Source of the DNA: Alg239-R122 sp041746135
GTDB lineage: Bacteria > Pseudomonadota > Alphaproteobacteria > Sphingomonadales > Sphingomonadaceae
Reading direction: 5' to 3'
Length of the DNA stretch: 64,000 bases
Assembly: GCA_041746135.1 (NCBI GenBank)
Contig: JBGTHQ010000028.1
Coordinates: forward strand, 124,001-188,000
The notes below the pieces were generated by a model that saw only the letters and a list, made by a program, of their open reading frames with translations, made no database searches and was not told where the DNA came from. A program made the translations under genes and the position numbers. Below, piece after piece: positions 51,214-58,792 of this stretch; the stretch's first letter is position 1, and each line of letters opens with the position of its first letter.

Positions 51214-51963
51214 TTAGCCCTTCATTACTTCAATATCTATAGCATCGATCCTGTGATCGCTACCAAGTGCGGTGTCGCCACCCGTTTCCTGAATATTCAG
51301 TTCCCCGGTCATAAATCCGAATTTATGAATATCGAGACCCCGATACGCTGCCAGTCTTCTGGCTATCATGCCGATACGATGTGCCGCAGCGCGGTCGGTC
51401 AGTGCCAGATGGACGACATTTTCACGCCCCAATGCCATAGATAGGGGCGCACGGTCTATAGGCAAGACGAGACCGCGCAATTTGCTGCCCTCGGCGTCGC
51501 TGCCCACACGCCATGCCTGATCCAGTTTGCTGTTGCCGTCTTCGCCCGCATCGCCGGCGTGCATGAGAAGGTGAACCTGGCCCTGCCGCGCGGCGACGTT
51601 GATCTTGTCGAAACCGGTAAATAGCTTGCCCGAGCGTGCTTCCAGACCGAGCCGGTCCAGAAAGGCGCGCTCCAGCGCAGCGTCGATTTGCGCGGGCAAG
51701 TCGTCGGGTACACTTGAAACGACGCCCTTGAAGGCCCGTGCCAGTGCGCCCTTGAGCTTGCCTTTAGCGATAGCGGCTTCGAACTCTGCGCGGCTGACAC
51801 CGATCCAGGCACCGCGTCCCGGCGCGACAGCGCGCACGTCCGGAGCGATCTGGCCATCGGGGCCAAGCGCCAGTCGTATCAACTCATCCTTGGATGACGA
51901 AGCACCCGAGAGGATACAGCGTCTTACCGGGTCATGTGGAGTATCATTGAAGGGTTTCCGCAA
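51214..51963 (-). CDS. YlxR-type RNA-binding protein with C-terminal L7Ae-like domain
   Basis: A 249-residue protein with the YlxR/DUF448 domain (residues about 10-80, DPVRRCILSGASSSKDELIRLALGPDG and PGRGAWIGVSRAEFEAA) and a C-terminal domain resembling ribosomal L7Ae (SMALGRENVVHLALTDRAAAHRIGMIARRLAAY). The start is TTG at 51963 with a strong GGGGAGG six bases upstream, overlapping the nusA stop by 20 bases; an ATG at 51987 is a less likely alternative. Role in the nusA-infB operon is unproved, probably nucleic-acid binding. Confidence 0.88.
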   Translation of the reverse strand: MRKPFNDTPHDPVRRCILSGASSSKDELIRLALGPDGQIAPDVRAVAPGRGAWIGVSRAEFEAAIAKGKLKGALARAFKGVVSSVPDDLPAQIDAALERAFLDRLGLEARSGKLFTGFDKINVAARQGQVHLLMHAGDAGEDGNSKLDQAWRVGSDAEGSKLRGLVLPIDRAPLSMALGRENVVHLALTDRAAAHRIGMIARRLAAYRGLDIHKFGFMTGELNIQETGGDTALGSDHRIDAIDIEVMKG

Positions 51964-53560
51964 CAGCGTCCTCCCCGTTATCGGCATCTTCGTCATCGAA
52001 CCAATGTGCCCGCGCGGCCATGATGATTTCGTTGCCCTGCTCTTCGCTAAGGTTATAGCTGGCGAGAATACCGCCCTTATTTTCTTCGCTGCGCTTGCCC
52101 TTGCCATCGCGGCGCCGCGGTTCGGCGCGTTTGCGGGCAACCAGTTCATCGGTGGCAAGATCGGCAAGGTCGTCGAGAGTCTTGATTCCGGCTTTACCCA
52201 GCGTCACCAGCATACCTTCGTTCAGGTGCGGCATCTCGGCGATCGCATCTTCAACGCCCAGTTCCAGACGCTCGATTTTCGCTGCTTCCTCGCGGCGATC
52301 CAGTGCTTCTTGCGCACGTTCCTGCAATTCGGCGGCCAGTTCTTCGTCAAAACCTTCGATGCTGGAAAGTTCTTCGGGCGCGACGTAAGCGACTTCTTCC
52401 ATTTCGCTGAAACCCTCAGCGACCAGAAGCTGCGACAATGTTTCGTCGACATCGAGTTCGTTCTGGAACATTTCCGAACGCTCGGAAAATTCTTTCTGGC
52501 GCTTCTCGCTCGATTCCGCTTCGGTCATGATATCGATGGCGGAACCGGTCAGTTGCGACGCCAGGCGCACATTCTGTCCGCGGCGACCGATCGCGAGCGA
52601 CAACTGATCGTCGGGCACGACGACTTCGATCCGGCTTTCTTCCTCATCGATCAGCACGCGGCTGACCGTGGCAGGCTGAAGCGCGTTGACGACGAATGTC
52701 GCGGTATCTTCGGACCAGGGGATGATATCGATTTTCTCGCCCTGCATTTCCTGCACGACCGCCTGGACGCGGCTGCCCTTCATGCCCACACAGGCACCGA
52801 CCGGATCGATCGAGCTGTCATGGCTGATCACACCGATCTTGGCACGACTGCCGGGATCGCGGGCGGCCGCCTTTATTTCGATAATGCCATCGTAAATTTC
52901 GGGAACTTCCTGTGCGAACAGTTTGCGCATGAAATCGGGATGTGCGCGGCTCAAGAATATCTGCGGCCCGCGATTTTCGCGTCGCACATTGGAAATCAAA
53001 GCGCGGATACGGTCACCGGTTCGTGCGACTTCGCGCGGTATTTGCTGGTCGCGGCGAATAACGCCCTCGGCGCGCCCCAGGTTGACGATGATATGGCCAA
53101 ATTCGACTGATTTTACGACGCCTGTAATAATCTCGCCGCCACGATCCTTGAATTCCTCGAACTGGCGATCGCGTTCGGCGTCGCGCACTTTCTGGAATAT
53201 TACCTGCTTCGCCGCCTGCGCGTCGATCCGGCCCAAGTCGATTGCAGGCAGCGGATCGACAATAAAGTCTCCCAGACCGGCGTCTTTTTCCAGCTTTTTT
53301 GCGCCTTTCAGATCAACCTGCTTAAAATAGTCCTCGACTTCCTCGACCACTTCCACCACGCGCCACAAACGCAGGTCGCCTGTCATGGGATCGAGCTTGG
53401 CGCGGATATCGTTCTCCGCACCATAACGCGCACGCGCCGCCCGCTGGATCGCTTCTTCCATCGCTTCGATCACGATGGTCTTGTCGATCATTTTTTCCGA
53501 TGCAACCGCGTGCGCAATTGCCAGCAATTCAGCCTTATTCGCAGAAATCGCACTGGCCAT
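51944..53560 (-). CDS. nusA: Transcription elongation/termination factor NusA
   Basis: A 538-residue protein with the N-terminal RNA-polymerase-binding domain (to about 125), S1 (DRGGEIITGVVKSVEFGHIIVNLGRAEGVI), two KH domains (ACVGMKGSRVQAVVQEMQGEKIDII and GRRGQNVRLASQLTG) and C-terminal acidic helix-hairpin-helix repeats (residues about 350-480). It modulates pausing, termination and antitermination. It follows rimP with two bases between them. Confidence 0.97.
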   Translation of the reverse strand: MASAISANKAELLAIAHAVASEKMIDKTIVIEAMEEAIQRAARARYGAENDIRAKLDPMTGDLRLWRVVEVVEEVEDYFKQVDLKGAKKLEKDAGLGDFIVDPLPAIDLGRIDAQAAKQVIFQKVRDAERDRQFEEFKDRGGEIITGVVKSVEFGHIIVNLGRAEGVIRRDQQIPREVARTGDRIRALISNVRRENRGPQIFLSRAHPDFMRKLFAQEVPEIYDGIIEIKAAARDPGSRAKIGVISHDSSIDPVGACVGMKGSRVQAVVQEMQGEKIDIIPWSEDTATFVVNALQPATVSRVLIDEEESRIEVVVPDDQLSLAIGRRGQNVRLASQLTGSAIDIMTEAESSEKRQKEFSERSEMFQNELDVDETLSQLLVAEGFSEMEEVAYVAPEELSSIEGFDEELAAELQERAQEALDRREEAAKIERLELGVEDAIAEMPHLNEGMLVTLGKAGIKTLDDLADLATDELVARKRAEPRRRDGKGKRSEENKGGILASYNLSEEQGNEIIMAARAHWFDDEDADNGEDAVAETLQ

Positions 53561-53562
53561 GA

Positions 53563-54138
53563 TTAGTCTTCCTGTTCTTGATGTAAAGTTTCGGTTTCAA
53601 TATCATCCGCATCGTCTTCGGACGTTTCAATTTCGTCTGCCGTGTCCGCGGACAATGGAGCGGTTTCCTTGATGAGCCGGTCGGTGAGAATAAGCTTCGC
53701 CGCATGTACAGCATCGTGGCCGAAAGTGAAGCCCTGCCCCTTGCGATCTTCGAACTTGATCTGCTCGCCGTCCAGACCGCGGAGCAATCCGGTCAAAACT
53801 TTGCGGTCGTCGACGCTGTCGCGCAAATTGATGCGCGCATCATAGCCTTGCCAATCGGCGAAATCCTGCAACCGGGTCAGCGGCCTGTCGATACCCGGTG
53901 AGCTGACTTCAAGCCGATACGCACCTTCCACCGGATCGGTTTCGTCCAGTTTTTCCGACACACGGTGCGACAATGCAGCGCAATCCTCGATCAACAGCTG
54001 CCGCGTGTCCGGGCGCTCGGCCATGATCTGCAACGTGCGATCCCCTGCCGCCCCGGTTAGCTTGACGCGCACCAGTGCGAATCCGAGTGCTTTCACCTCG
54101 GGTTCGATAATCTGTGTCAGGGCGGCAATATCGGTCAA
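53563..54138 (-). CDS. rimP: Ribosome maturation factor RimP
   Basis: A 191-residue 30S assembly factor. The alpha/beta N-domain contains YRLEVSSPGIDRPLTRLQDFADW, the family's most conserved segment, followed by an Sm-like C-domain. The last about 35 residues are acidic (SADTADEIETSEDDADDIE), a common extension in alphaproteobacteria. First gene of the rimP-to-pnp operon; the 153-base gap upstream toward pspF must hold its promoter, and I see only a short repeat GGCGCCAGCCCC there. Confidence 0.95.
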   Translation of the reverse strand: MTDIAALTQIIEPEVKALGFALVRVKLTGAAGDRTLQIMAERPDTRQLLIEDCAALSHRVSEKLDETDPVEGAYRLEVSSPGIDRPLTRLQDFADWQGYDARINLRDSVDDRKVLTGLLRGLDGEQIKFEDRKGQGFTFGHDAVHAAKLILTDRLIKETAPLSADTADEIETSEDDADDIETETLHQEQED

Positions 54139-54291
54139 ATAAAACGTCTTTCCAAAATTCCATATTTCAATGCAACATCAGCAACGAGCGATCGCGCCAG
54201 CCCCTCTCGGCGCCAGCCCCTTCACGGTCGATAATGTCGGGATAGTCATAATATAGGCGAGATGCGGAAACTTGGCAATGGGATATTTGAT

Positions 54292-55338
54292 TCACCCCAG
54301 CAAATCATGTTTCTTTAGCGCGTGCCGGAGCTGGTCATAGCTTACATTCAGCGCTTTTGCCGTATGCCGCTGATTGTAGCGGTGCTTGGCCATTGAGTGC
54401 TGCAAAATCGCTTTTTCATGACTATCCACGGCCGCTTTCAAATCGTCGATATTTTCGATCTCGCCCCCGAATTCCGTTACCGAATCCGCAGGTTCTTGCG
54501 GAGCCGCAGGTTCAGGATCATTTTGGGCATCTTGCCGGATACGTATTTTGGACGGTAAGGGCTTCCAGGGGCTCTCGAACGGATCGAACACGATATGATC
54601 GACCGAACGCTGGGGATTGTCCCAGCGGTAGATTGCGCGCTCGACGACGTTGCGCAATTCGCGCACGTTGCCAGGCCACGTATGCCGTTTCATCGCTTCC
54701 ATGGCGAGATCGCCGAAACCGGGCCATTCCTTCCAGCCCAGTTCCGCCGCCATACGGCGTCCGAAATGGTCGGTCAGAACCTCGACATCGCCGTCGCGCA
54801 TGCGTAGGGGCGGCAAAGTGACGACTTCAAAAGACAGGCGGTCGAGCAAATCGGCACGAAAATAGCCGCGTTCCACCATGTCGGGCAGATCTTCGTTGGT
54901 GGCCGCGACAATCCGTACATCGACCCGCACCGGTTTGGACGACCCGATCCGCGTTACCTCGCCATATTCGACGGCGCGCAGCAATCGTTCCTGCGCCGCC
55001 ATCGATAATGTCCCGAGTTCGTCCAGGAACAACGTTCCTCCGTCAGCTTCCTCGAACCGCCCCTCGCGCGAGCGGGTTGCGCCTGTAAACGCGCCCGCTT
55101 CATGGCCAAACAGCTCCGCCTCTATCAGCGTTTCCGGGAGAGCCGCACAGTTCATCGTAATCAGCGGACCATCCCAGCGCTGGCTCAAACGGTGGAGGCG
55201 TTCGGCGATCAGTTCCTTGCCGGTACCGCGTTCTCCGATGACCAGTACGGGCCGCTCCAGTCCTGCCGCCCGACTGGCACGTTCGACCGCATCGAGAAAT
55301 GCCCCCGACTGTCCTATAAATTGGTTTTCGCGTTCCAT
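54292..55338 (-). CDS. pspF: Psp operon sigma-54 activator PspF
   Basis: A 348-residue enhancer-binding protein with no receiver domain. The AAA+ domain starts at the N-terminus: Walker A GERGTGKE at 35-42, the sigma-54 loop GAFTGA at 82-87, and Walker B TLFLDELG. A Fis-type DNA-binding domain (YNQRHTAKALNVSYDQLRHALKKHDLLG) closes it, after a Pro/Gln-rich linker of about 60 residues. In the known system PspF is held inactive by PspA and released upon envelope stress. It is divergent from the psp operon with the sigma-54 promoter in the shared 173-base gap. Confidence 0.96.
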   Translation of the reverse strand: MERENQFIGQSGAFLDAVERASRAAGLERPVLVIGERGTGKELIAERLHRLSQRWDGPLITMNCAALPETLIEAELFGHEAGAFTGATRSREGRFEEADGGTLFLDELGTLSMAAQERLLRAVEYGEVTRIGSSKPVRVDVRIVAATNEDLPDMVERGYFRADLLDRLSFEVVTLPPLRMRDGDVEVLTDHFGRRMAAELGWKEWPGFGDLAMEAMKRHTWPGNVRELRNVVERAIYRWDNPQRSVDHIVFDPFESPWKPLPSKIRIRQDAQNDPEPAAPQEPADSVTEFGGEIENIDDLKAAVDSHEKAILQHSMAKHRYNQRHTAKALNVSYDQLRHALKKHDLLG

Positions 55339-55441
55339 AAATCGCGCATATTATAGAATAAAGCCAAAATATAGCCTTTCTTCCTATAAACTGGCAATTT
55401 TCTCATAATTGCTTTTCATGATAAGTCACGATATGTACTAT

Positions 55442-55454
55442 TATCAATGGTTTA
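55442..55454 (+). promoter_or_regulatory. IHF-like binding site upstream of the psp promoter
   Basis: TATCAATGGTTTA fits the IHF consensus WATCAANNNNTTR exactly. It lies directly upstream of the sigma-54 promoter, where IHF bends DNA in the known psp control region. Confidence 0.6.
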
Positions 55455-55459
55455 CCAAT

Positions 55460-55476
55460 CTGGCACGCCAGTTGCA
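55460..55476 (+). promoter_or_regulatory. Sigma-54 promoter of the psp operon
   Basis: CTGGCACGCCAGTTGCA matches the -24/-12 consensus in every conserved position (TGGCAC, five bases, TTGC). The expected start site near 55487 is just ahead of the first small gene at 55512. PspF, encoded divergently, is the expected activator. Confidence 0.92.
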
Positions 55477-55511
55477 GTATAACGGGCAAGACTTTAATTA
55501 CGGAGAATAAC

Positions 55512-55709
55512 ATGACCCGCACCAAGCTGACCCAACACAAGCAAGCAAATACCGGTCTTACCATCAAGACGGCTTCCTGGATTTCGACGGCGATGATGCT
55601 GACCTGTGTCATTTACCTGAGCATTGCCCCCGGCCCGGATATGCAGGGTGTTATGTCCGCCCCCTCTTCAGGACCGATTACCAGTTCTTCTGTCTTTTAC
55701 CTGGCGTAA
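55512..55709 (+). CDS. Small membrane protein heading the psp operon
   Basis: A 65-residue protein with one hydrophobic segment (residues about 21-40, ASWISTAMMLTCVIYLSIA) and a Ser/Pro-rich tail (SAPSSGPITSSS) ending in hydrophobic VFYLA. It has a good GGAG at nine bases before the ATG and is the first gene after the sigma-54 promoter, so it is expressed with pspA. I recognise no family. Its location suggests a role in Psp stress sensing or membrane binding, possibly analogous to PspD/PspG-sized proteins, but this is inference. Confidence 0.75.
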   Translation: MTRTKLTQHKQANTGLTIKTASWISTAMMLTCVIYLSIAPGPDMQGVMSAPSSGPITSSSVFYLA

Positions 55710-55756
55710 TTCATGAACATGAATGCCCATGATAATCTGAAAGGACAGAATAAGCA

Positions 55757-55810
55757 GATAAGGCCGGGCGGTGTATTAACCCCCCTTGCCCACGCCGTTC
55801 CGGCCTTATC
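55757..55810 (+). promoter_or_regulatory. Long stem-loop between the first psp gene and pspA
   Basis: GATAAGGCCGG (55757-55767) and CCGGCCTTATC (55800-55810) are a perfect 11-base inverted repeat with 32 bases between, and GGCG/CGCC inside them can extend the stem with small bulges. There is no T-run, so it is not a simple terminator. It could shield pspA mRNA, or tune pspA relative to the leader gene. Confidence 0.55.
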
Positions 55811-55901
55811 CCGTCAACCCAATTATGTTATATACAACAGCGAGAGGGTCGCACCCCAAGCTGCATATCAAAAAGCAAACCACTCAACACGGAGTTTCAA
55901 C

Positions 55902-56567
55902 ATGGCCATCTTTTCCCGCACGCTGGACATTGTCGCAGCCAATTTCACCGACCTTTTGGACAAGGCGGAAGATCCGGCCAAGATGATCCGCATGATCATC
56001 ATGGAAATGGAAGAAACGCTGGTCGAGGTTCGGGCTTCCGCCGCGCGGACCATCGCCGATCAAAAGGAAATGCGCCGTCACATCGACAAACTGGAAGCGC
56101 TCAAGATCGACTGGACCGAAAAGGCGGAACTCGCGCTGTCAAAGGATCGTGAGGACCTAGCCCGCGCCGCTTTGGTCGAAAAAAAGAAAGCCGCCGATAT
56201 GGCGGACCAATTGCAGCAGGAAATCACCGTTCTGGATGACAGCCTTCGCTCTTCGGAAGAGGATATCGGCAACCTTCAGAACAAATTGCGCGATGCCCGC
56301 GCCCGCCAGAATAATATCATGTCGCGGCTGGAGAGCGCCGAGAACCGCATCAAACTGCGCACCATGTATAATGGCGACAAGGTCAAAGACGCCTTTTCGC
56401 GCTTCGACCAACTCGAACGCCGCGTCGATATGGCCGAAGGGCATGCGGCCAGCCTGTCGCTGGGAACAGAACCCGAGACTCTGGGCGAAAAAATCGCCGC
56501 CCTGAAAAACGACGATATAGTCGACGAGGAGCTGGCCGCGCTTAAGAAATCGATGAAGAAAGGATAA
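55902..56567 (+). CDS. pspA: Phage shock protein A
   Basis: A 221-residue coiled-coil membrane-repair protein. MAIFSRTLDIVAANFTDLLDKAEDPAKMIRMIIMEMEETL is the classic PspA opening (amphipathic helix for membrane binding), and the remainder is continuous heptad helix ending ELAALKKSMKKG. PspA oligomers repair damaged inner membrane and inhibit PspF. The start at 55902 follows GGAG by eight bases; an in-frame opening at 55713 would add 63 residues of unrelated sequence across the stem-loop. pspB starts seven bases after its stop. Confidence 0.96.
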   Translation: MAIFSRTLDIVAANFTDLLDKAEDPAKMIRMIIMEMEETLVEVRASAARTIADQKEMRRHIDKLEALKIDWTEKAELALSKDREDLARAALVEKKKAADMADQLQQEITVLDDSLRSSEEDIGNLQNKLRDARARQNNIMSRLESAENRIKLRTMYNGDKVKDAFSRFDQLERRVDMAEGHAASLSLGTEPETLGEKIAALKNDDIVDEELAALKKSMKKG

Positions 56568-56574
56568 GGCGAGT

Positions 56575-56877
56575 ATGGAAGATATTCTGTTCCCGATCAT
56601 CGTTATACCCGTGATGTTTATCGGCCTGCCGTGGATTATTTTTCATTACATAACAAAATGGAAAACCATGGGCTCGATGACCAATGAGGACGAAAACCTT
56701 TTGGACGAGCTTTACAACATGGCCCGCCGCCTGGACGATCGCATGGATACGGTCGAACGTATTATCCGAGCTGACAATCCGGACTGGAAACCCGATCGCT
56801 TGCTAAGTGCAAACGAGGAAGAAAACCTGTCGCTCGATCAAGTCGAACGCATGCTGCAAGAGAGGAAAAGACTATGA
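56575..56877 (+). CDS. pspB: Phage shock protein B
   Basis: A 100-residue membrane protein with one N-terminal helix (about 6-25) and the typical PspB cytoplasmic segment LLDELYNMARRLDDRMDTVERIIRADNPDW, a short leucine-zipper-like helix. The usual PspB is about 75 residues; here a 30-residue C-terminal extension is present. It acts with PspC in stress sensing to relieve PspF inhibition. Stop overlaps the pspC ATG (ATGA). Confidence 0.94.
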   Translation: MEDILFPIIVIPVMFIGLPWIIFHYITKWKTMGSMTNEDENLLDELYNMARRLDDRMDTVERIIRADNPDWKPDRLLSANEEENLSLDQVERMLQERKRL

Positions 56878-57251
56878 CCAGCCGCCGCACCCGCTTCTAC
56901 CGCGATAAAGCCAATGGCAAATGGATGGGCGTATGCGCCGGCATTGCCGACTATACGGGCGTCGATGTCACCTGGGTCCGTCTGGGCGTAGCGTTCCTGA
57001 CCGTGTTCGTTTTCCAGCCCCTGATCCTGGCCTATTTTATTACCGGCATGGTGGCGCAGAAAAAGCCCATGGGCCTCTATAGCGACGAGAACGAGCAGAA
57101 ATTCTGGCAGGGCGTACGCCAGTCGCCAAAACGTACTGCCCGCGATGTCCGGTCCACATTTCGCGATATCGACCGCCGCCTCGCCGACATCGAAATCTAT
57201 TATACCAGCAACAATGCACGCCTTTCGGACGAGATCGAAAGCCTGCGCTGA
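56874..57251 (+). CDS. pspC: Phage shock protein C
   Basis: A 125-residue protein with the PspC domain (FYRDKANGKWMGVCAGIADYTGVDVTWVRLGVAFLTVF) and two membrane-associated segments, followed by a C-terminal cytoplasmic tail with a helix (DIDRRLADIEIYYTSNNARLSDEIESLR). That tail carries the same spaced pattern (R-h-x-x-h-E, T, E-I-E-x-L-R) found in the small genes that follow. Sensor partner of PspB; coupled to it by ATGA. Confidence 0.95.
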   Translation: MTSRRTRFYRDKANGKWMGVCAGIADYTGVDVTWVRLGVAFLTVFVFQPLILAYFITGMVAQKKPMGLYSDENEQKFWQGVRQSPKRTARDVRSTFRDIDRRLADIEIYYTSNNARLSDEIESLR

Positions 57252-57278
57252 ACCGCGCGAATGAAAGGATAACGGATT

Positions 57279-57443
57279 ATGGGCTTTATGTGGACATTCA
57301 TTCTGGGAATTATCGCCTTTTTTCTGATCAGGCGGCATTACGCTCGCAAACAGGATCATCGCCTGAGCCGACCCGATACACTGTTCCGGCATAGAGATCG
57401 CGAGATAGAACGCATAAAACGGCTCACAGACCGGCGTTACTGA
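57279..57443 (+). CDS. 54-residue membrane protein after pspC
   Basis: A short frame (MGFMWTFILGIIAFFLIRRH at the N-terminus) with one membrane helix (about 4-17) followed by a highly basic, Arg-rich tail ending REIERIKRLTDRRY. GAAAGGA is nine bases before the ATG. It sits in the 223-base space between pspC and the next psp-linked gene, in the same direction, and is too small to be noticed by ordinary length cut-offs. No homology is recognised, but the layout of helix plus charged coiled tail matches its neighbours. Confidence 0.65.
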   Translation: MGFMWTFILGIIAFFLIRRHYARKQDHRLSRPDTLFRHRDREIERIKRLTDRRY

Positions 57444-57474
57444 GAACAGAATATAAATTTATGAGGAGGTTATT

Positions 57475-57771
57475 ATGGGATCATTTGGAGGGCCGGGCTT
57501 TGTTATCGCGATCATCGCGGTCTGTTACGCCGGCTGGATATTGAACAACTGGATCCGCGCCAAACATGGTTACGATTTGGAAGATGAATGGGGCGGTAAG
57601 TCGGCCAAGTCCAATCCGCAGGCGGAGCGCAAGATCGAGCTGCTTACGAACGAAAATGCGCAGCTTACCGGCAAACTGTCCCGGCTTGAAGAACGCGTTT
57701 CCGTGCTGGAACGCATCGCCACCGATCCGGCCAAACGCACGGCCGAAGAAATCGAAAATTTAAGGGACTGA
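57475..57771 (+). CDS. Psp-linked small membrane coiled-coil protein (paralogue 1)
   Basis: A 98-residue protein: membrane helix at residues about 6-24, then W-I-R-A-K-H-G-Y-D, then a charged coiled coil ending LEERVSVLERIATDPAKRTAEEIENLRD. A strong GAGGAGG precedes the ATG by five to six bases. The R-x-K-H-G motif and the tail R-V-x-V-L-E-R-I-A-T-D-x(8)-E-I-E-N-L-R are shared with the next genes. In the psp operon by direction and spacing. Function unknown; coiled-coil partner of PspB/PspC is a reasonable inference. Confidence 0.8.
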   Translation: MGSFGGPGFVIAIIAVCYAGWILNNWIRAKHGYDLEDEWGGKSAKSNPQAERKIELLTNENAQLTGKLSRLEERVSVLERIATDPAKRTAEEIENLRD

Positions 57772-57808
57772 CGCACTGCCACAATGGCACAGAGCGCATG
57801 GCAGTATC

Positions 57809-57834
57809 GCAAACACGGGATAACATCCCGTTTG
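57809..57834 (+). other. Hairpin between psp-linked paralogues 1 and 2
   Basis: GCAAAC and ACGGGAT-type arms pair with ATCCCGTTTGC around AAC, giving an about 11-pair stem with a two-base bulge, just ahead of the AGGAG of the next gene. A possible mRNA-processing or translation-tuning structure. Confidence 0.4.
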
Positions 57835-57850
57835 CAACAGGAGATGTAAT

Positions 57851-58177
57851 ATGGATCCGGATAAAGCGATTTTTCTAAACAGCATACTTCCTCTGGTCGT
57901 CACTTTATCCGCAATCGGTGTCGCGGGATGGGTAATCACTACATGGATGCGCATCAAGCACGGCTATCCTCTTATCGGAGGATGGGGGCAAGCACTGCAC
58001 CCTAAGACGGATAGGGAATCGATGGAGCGCATCAGGATTCTGACACAGGAAAATGCCGAACTGCGCGCCGAACTCGGCTCGATCAAGGATCGCATGGCCA
58101 ATGTCGAGCGCATCGTCACCGACGGTAGCCATCAGCTGACACAGGATATCGAAGCCCTGCGCAGCAAAGCCAATTAG
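57851..58177 (+). CDS. Psp-linked small membrane coiled-coil protein (paralogue 2)
   Basis: A 108-residue protein with a membrane helix at about 10-32 (ILPLVVTLSAIGVAGWVITT), then WMRIKHGYPL, then a long coiled coil ending IKDRMANVERIVTDGSHQLTQDIEALRSKAN. Starts after CAGGAGATGTAAT. It keeps both the R-x-K-H-G-Y motif and the ERI-h-T-D / D-I-E-A-L-R tail of paralogue 1. Function unknown. Confidence 0.8.
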   Translation: MDPDKAIFLNSILPLVVTLSAIGVAGWVITTWMRIKHGYPLIGGWGQALHPKTDRESMERIRILTQENAELRAELGSIKDRMANVERIVTDGSHQLTQDIEALRSKAN

Positions 58178-58200
58178 GTTTTAAGAGAAGGAATGTGGAT

Positions 58201-58455
58201 ATGGACATGAGCTGGCTCGCACTTCTTATACCTCTCGCCCCGTTCATGCTGGGCGGGTTCGTGATCTGGACCAAGCATCAGCAGAAGATGCTCGATCGTC
58301 AGTCGGAGATGACGGCCGAGAAAGCCGCACAATATGCCGCACACACAGAAAGGCTGGAACAACGGGTTCGGGTGCTGGAACGCATCGTCACCGACAAAGG
58401 CGCAGACCTTGCCAACCAGATAGAAGATCTGCGCGACGAACCGCGTATCAATTAA
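58201..58455 (+). CDS. Psp-linked small membrane coiled-coil protein (paralogue 3)
   Basis: An 84-residue protein with a membrane helix at 4-22 and a charged helix containing LEQRVRVLERIVTDKGADLANQIEDLRD. ATG at 58201 is favoured because AAGGA lies eight bases upstream; a GTG at 58195 would add two residues. Lacks the R-x-K-H-G motif (it has WTKHQQK) but keeps the tail motif closely. Function unknown. Confidence 0.78.
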   Translation: MDMSWLALLIPLAPFMLGGFVIWTKHQQKMLDRQSEMTAEKAAQYAAHTERLEQRVRVLERIVTDKGADLANQIEDLRDEPRIN

Positions 58456-58478
58456 CACCGTTACCCGAGGAGCAGAAT

Positions 58479-58739
58479 ATGGACCCGTTTCAAATGGTCG
58501 TTGCCATCATCATCGTCATCACAATCGGCAAGGTCGTCAACACGCGCATGAAAGCCAAGCATGGCATTTTCGAAGATAAAAACGGAAATTCTGTCATCAA
58601 TCATGACCCGGACTCGGCACGCATGCGCGACGAAATCAAGGCGTTGAAAGATCGCATCGTCGTGCTGGAACGCATTGCCACCGACGAGCGGGGCAGCCGG
58701 GCGCTCGACGCCGAAATCGAGAAGCTGCGTGACCGTTAA
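58479..58739 (+). CDS. Psp-linked small membrane coiled-coil protein (paralogue 4)
   Basis: An 86-residue protein with a membrane helix at 5-20, the motif TRMKAKHGIFEDK, and a coiled-coil tail LKDRIVVLERIATDERGSRALDAEIEKLRDR. GAGGAG is present seven bases upstream. Shares both family motifs with paralogues 1 and 2. Function unknown. Confidence 0.8.
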   Translation: MDPFQMVVAIIIVITIGKVVNTRMKAKHGIFEDKNGNSVINHDPDSARMRDEIKALKDRIVVLERIATDERGSRALDAEIEKLRDR

Positions 58740-58792
58740 ACCGGCGCGTATCCGTTAAACTGGGCAAGAGGGAAAGTTTAAGGGGATATATT

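Noticed and set aside
54190..54232. Repeat GGCGCCAGCCCC near the rimP upstream gap as an operator
   Set aside because: Only two short imperfect copies without symmetry or spacing that would suggest a binding site.
55713..55901. In-frame N-terminal extension of PspA by 63 residues
   Set aside because: The extra sequence is not PspA-like and runs through the stem-loop; MAIFSRTLDI at 55902 has its own ribosome-binding site and is the family start.
57772..57850. Second sigma-54 promoter at TGGCAC near 57785
   Set aside because: The -12 element is GCAT rather than TTGC, so it fails the consensus.
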